Source: Nocardioides sp. (lineage in GTDB: Bacteria > Actinomycetota > Actinomycetes > Propionibacteriales > Nocardioidaceae). Taken from it: a stretch of DNA of 5,376 nucleotides. The stretch covers positions 1-5,376 of the forward strand of contig DOWL01000184.1 in the NCBI GenBank assembly GCA_003519585.1, read 5' to 3'. This document shows positions 4,571 to 5,376 of the stretch, piece after piece. The notes under the pieces were generated by a model that saw nothing but the letters and a program-made list of their open reading frames with translations, made no database searches and had not been told where the DNA came from. Every line of letters starts with the position of its first letter. Position 1 is the stretch's first letter. The position numbers and the translations under genes are program-made.

Positions 4571-5376
4571 TTGCCGTCGATGTCGCGCCGCACCCTCTTC
4601 CAGGCCGCCGCTGGCGTGGCCGGCGTCGCTGCCGTGGGCAGCCTGTCCGCCTGCACTGGCAGCACGAGAGCGTTCACGTTGGTCGGGCCAGGCTCCCCCG
4701 CCGTCGCGGCGGCCGAACGAGCCCGACGCGTCCCCGGTCGTCGGGTCGTCTCGGCGCGGCTGACCCCCCGGCCGGTCACGGTCGACCTCGGTGGCCGGAC
4801 CCTCGACACCTGGGCCTACGGCGAGCAGGTCCCGGGGCCGCTGCTTCGAGCACGCGCGGGCGACCTGCTACGGGTCACCGTGGACAACCAGCTTCCGGTC
4901 GCGACGAGCGTGCACTGGCACGGCCTCGCGTTACGCAACGACATGGACGGTGTCCCACACCTGACCCAGGACCCCATCCCGGCCGGCGGATCGTTCGACT
5001 ACGCGTTCACCGCCCCCGACCCGGGCACGTACTTCTACCACCCGCACTCCGGCGTACAGCTGGACCGCGGCCTGTACGGCGTCCTGGTCGTCGACGACCC
5101 CGCAGAGCCCGGCAGCTACGACGACGAGTGGATCGTCGTCCTCGACGACTGGGTCGACGGCACCGGACGCACCCCCGACCAGGTCCTCGCCGCCTTCCAG
5201 AAGACCAGCGCCTCCTCCGGCGACCCGGGCGGCTCGATGGGCGGCATGGACCACGGCTCGATGGGAGGCCAGCCGGGCGGCGCCATGGCGGGGATGGATC
5301 ATGGCGCCATGGCCGGCGCCTCCGGCGGCGCCATGGCCGGGATGGATCACGGCGCCATGGCGACCCAGTCCACGGG
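4571..5376 (+). CDS. Tat-exported multicopper oxidase, probable lipoprotein, N-terminal 268 residues (3' end outside window)
   Basis: Extracytoplasmic oxidase, likely oxidising Cu(I) to Cu(II) like CueO. Seen: a twin-arginine signal (SRRTLF at 5-10, then a hydrophobic Ala/Val stretch) ending in the lipobox LSAC with Cys28, so a Tat-exported lipid-anchored protein is likely. The N-terminal cupredoxin domain (about 58-180) carries the trinuclear-centre motifs HWHG (115-118) and YHPHSG (156-161), all four His present. After LDDWVDG (191-197) comes an insert of three 16-residue Met/His repeats (220-267). The C-terminal motifs with the type 1 Cys lie off the edge, so a two- or three-domain architecture cannot be decided. 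Start: TTG at 4571 is 6 nt after GAGGAGG (4558-4564); the ATG at 4580 is 15 nt away, too far. It follows the SHOCT gene by 55 nt. Copper as substrate is inferred from neighbours and the Met-rich insert. Confidence 0.94.
   Translation, partial: MPSMSRRTLFQAAAGVAGVAAVGSLSACTGSTRAFTLVGPGSPAVAAAERARRVPGRRVVSARLTPRPVTVDLGGRTLDTWAYGEQVPGPLLRARAGDLLRVTVDNQLPVATSVHWHGLALRNDMDGVPHLTQDPIPAGGSFDYAFTAPDPGTYFYHPHSGVQLDRGLYGVLVVDDPAEPGSYDDEWIVVLDDWVDGTGRTPDQVLAAFQKTSASSGDPGGSMGGMDHGSMGGQPGGAMAGMDHGAMAGASGGAMAGMDHGAMATQST
5228..5371 (+). repeat. Three 48-bp tandem units encoding 16-residue Met/His-rich repeats
   Basis: Units are 5228-5275, 5276-5323 and 5324-5371. They encode GGSMGGMDHGSMGGQP, GGAMAGMDHGAMAGAS and GGAMAGMDHGAMATQS. 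Each has three Met, one Asp and one His in the same positions (core M-x2-MDHG-x-M). Units 2 and 3 are nearly identical in DNA too, indicating recent duplication; unit 1 has diverged from Ala to Ser/Gly codons. The window ends 5 bases later, so more units may follow. Met/His clusters in multicopper oxidases (CueO) and periplasmic copper proteins bind Cu(I); that role here is inferred. Confidence 0.9.

Noticed and set aside
4183..4809. Minus-strand open frame across the SHOCT gene and oxidase start
   Set aside because: It is a shadow of two well-supported plus-strand genes, with low-complexity translation and no domain.
5300..5311. Perfect 12-bp palindrome CATGGCGCCATG
   Set aside because: It arises from repeated His-Gly-Ala-Met codons inside the oxidase repeats, so a regulatory role is unlikely.
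4931..5350. Minus-strand open frame with His/Ala repeats
   Set aside because: The repeats are the antisense reading of the Met/His units in the multicopper oxidase.

Overview
The window is a copper-homeostasis locus from a high-G+C actinobacterium. This is inferred from strong G/C bias at third codon positions, actinobacterial-style CsoR, CopA and two-component proteins, and GTG/TTG starts with strong GGAGG-type ribosome binding sites. The sequence does not fix the genus. No rRNA, tRNA, CRISPR array or transposase is visible.

Left part (1-1949, minus strand): an operon transcribed right to left. The order is csoR (copper-sensing repressor), then a small heavy-metal-associated (HMA) copper-chaperone-like protein with an unusual Cys/Gly-rich N-terminal extension, then copA (Cu+-exporting P1B-type ATPase). 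copA is cut by the left window edge exactly at the first Cys of its CPC motif. A perfect CsoR-type palindrome (2001-2019) lies between a recognisable -35 and -10 upstream of csoR, so the operon is most likely repressed by its own CsoR and opened by Cu(I).

Middle (1950-2253): an intergenic region of about 300 bp with that promoter/operator, two copies of an 11-bp tandem-repeat motif, and a hairpin that may terminate the neighbouring two-component operon. I see no credible gene in it.

Right-centre (2254-4127, minus strand): an OmpR/PhoB-family response regulator followed by a sensor histidine kinase, with ATGA stop/start overlap. The kinase has a short extracytoplasmic loop rich in His and Glu, which fits metal sensing.

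Right part (4270-5376, plus strand): divergent from the response regulator are a small one-helix membrane protein with a C-terminal SHOCT motif and a Tat-exported, probably lipid-anchored multicopper oxidase. The oxidase is cut by the right edge inside three exact 16-residue Met/His-rich repeats. The divergent intergenic region carries the same 11-bp tandem motif found near csoR.

Proposed working (inference): CsoR senses cytoplasmic Cu(I) and releases the chaperone/CopA export operon. The two-component system senses copper outside the membrane and controls the SHOCT protein, the oxidase, itself and perhaps the csoR operon through the shared 11-bp repeats. CopA pumps Cu(I) out, and the oxidase can convert it to less toxic Cu(II). 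The gene families are all known. The less ordinary parts are the shared repeat motif, the nested starts and Cys cluster of the HMA protein, and the Met-rich repeat insert.
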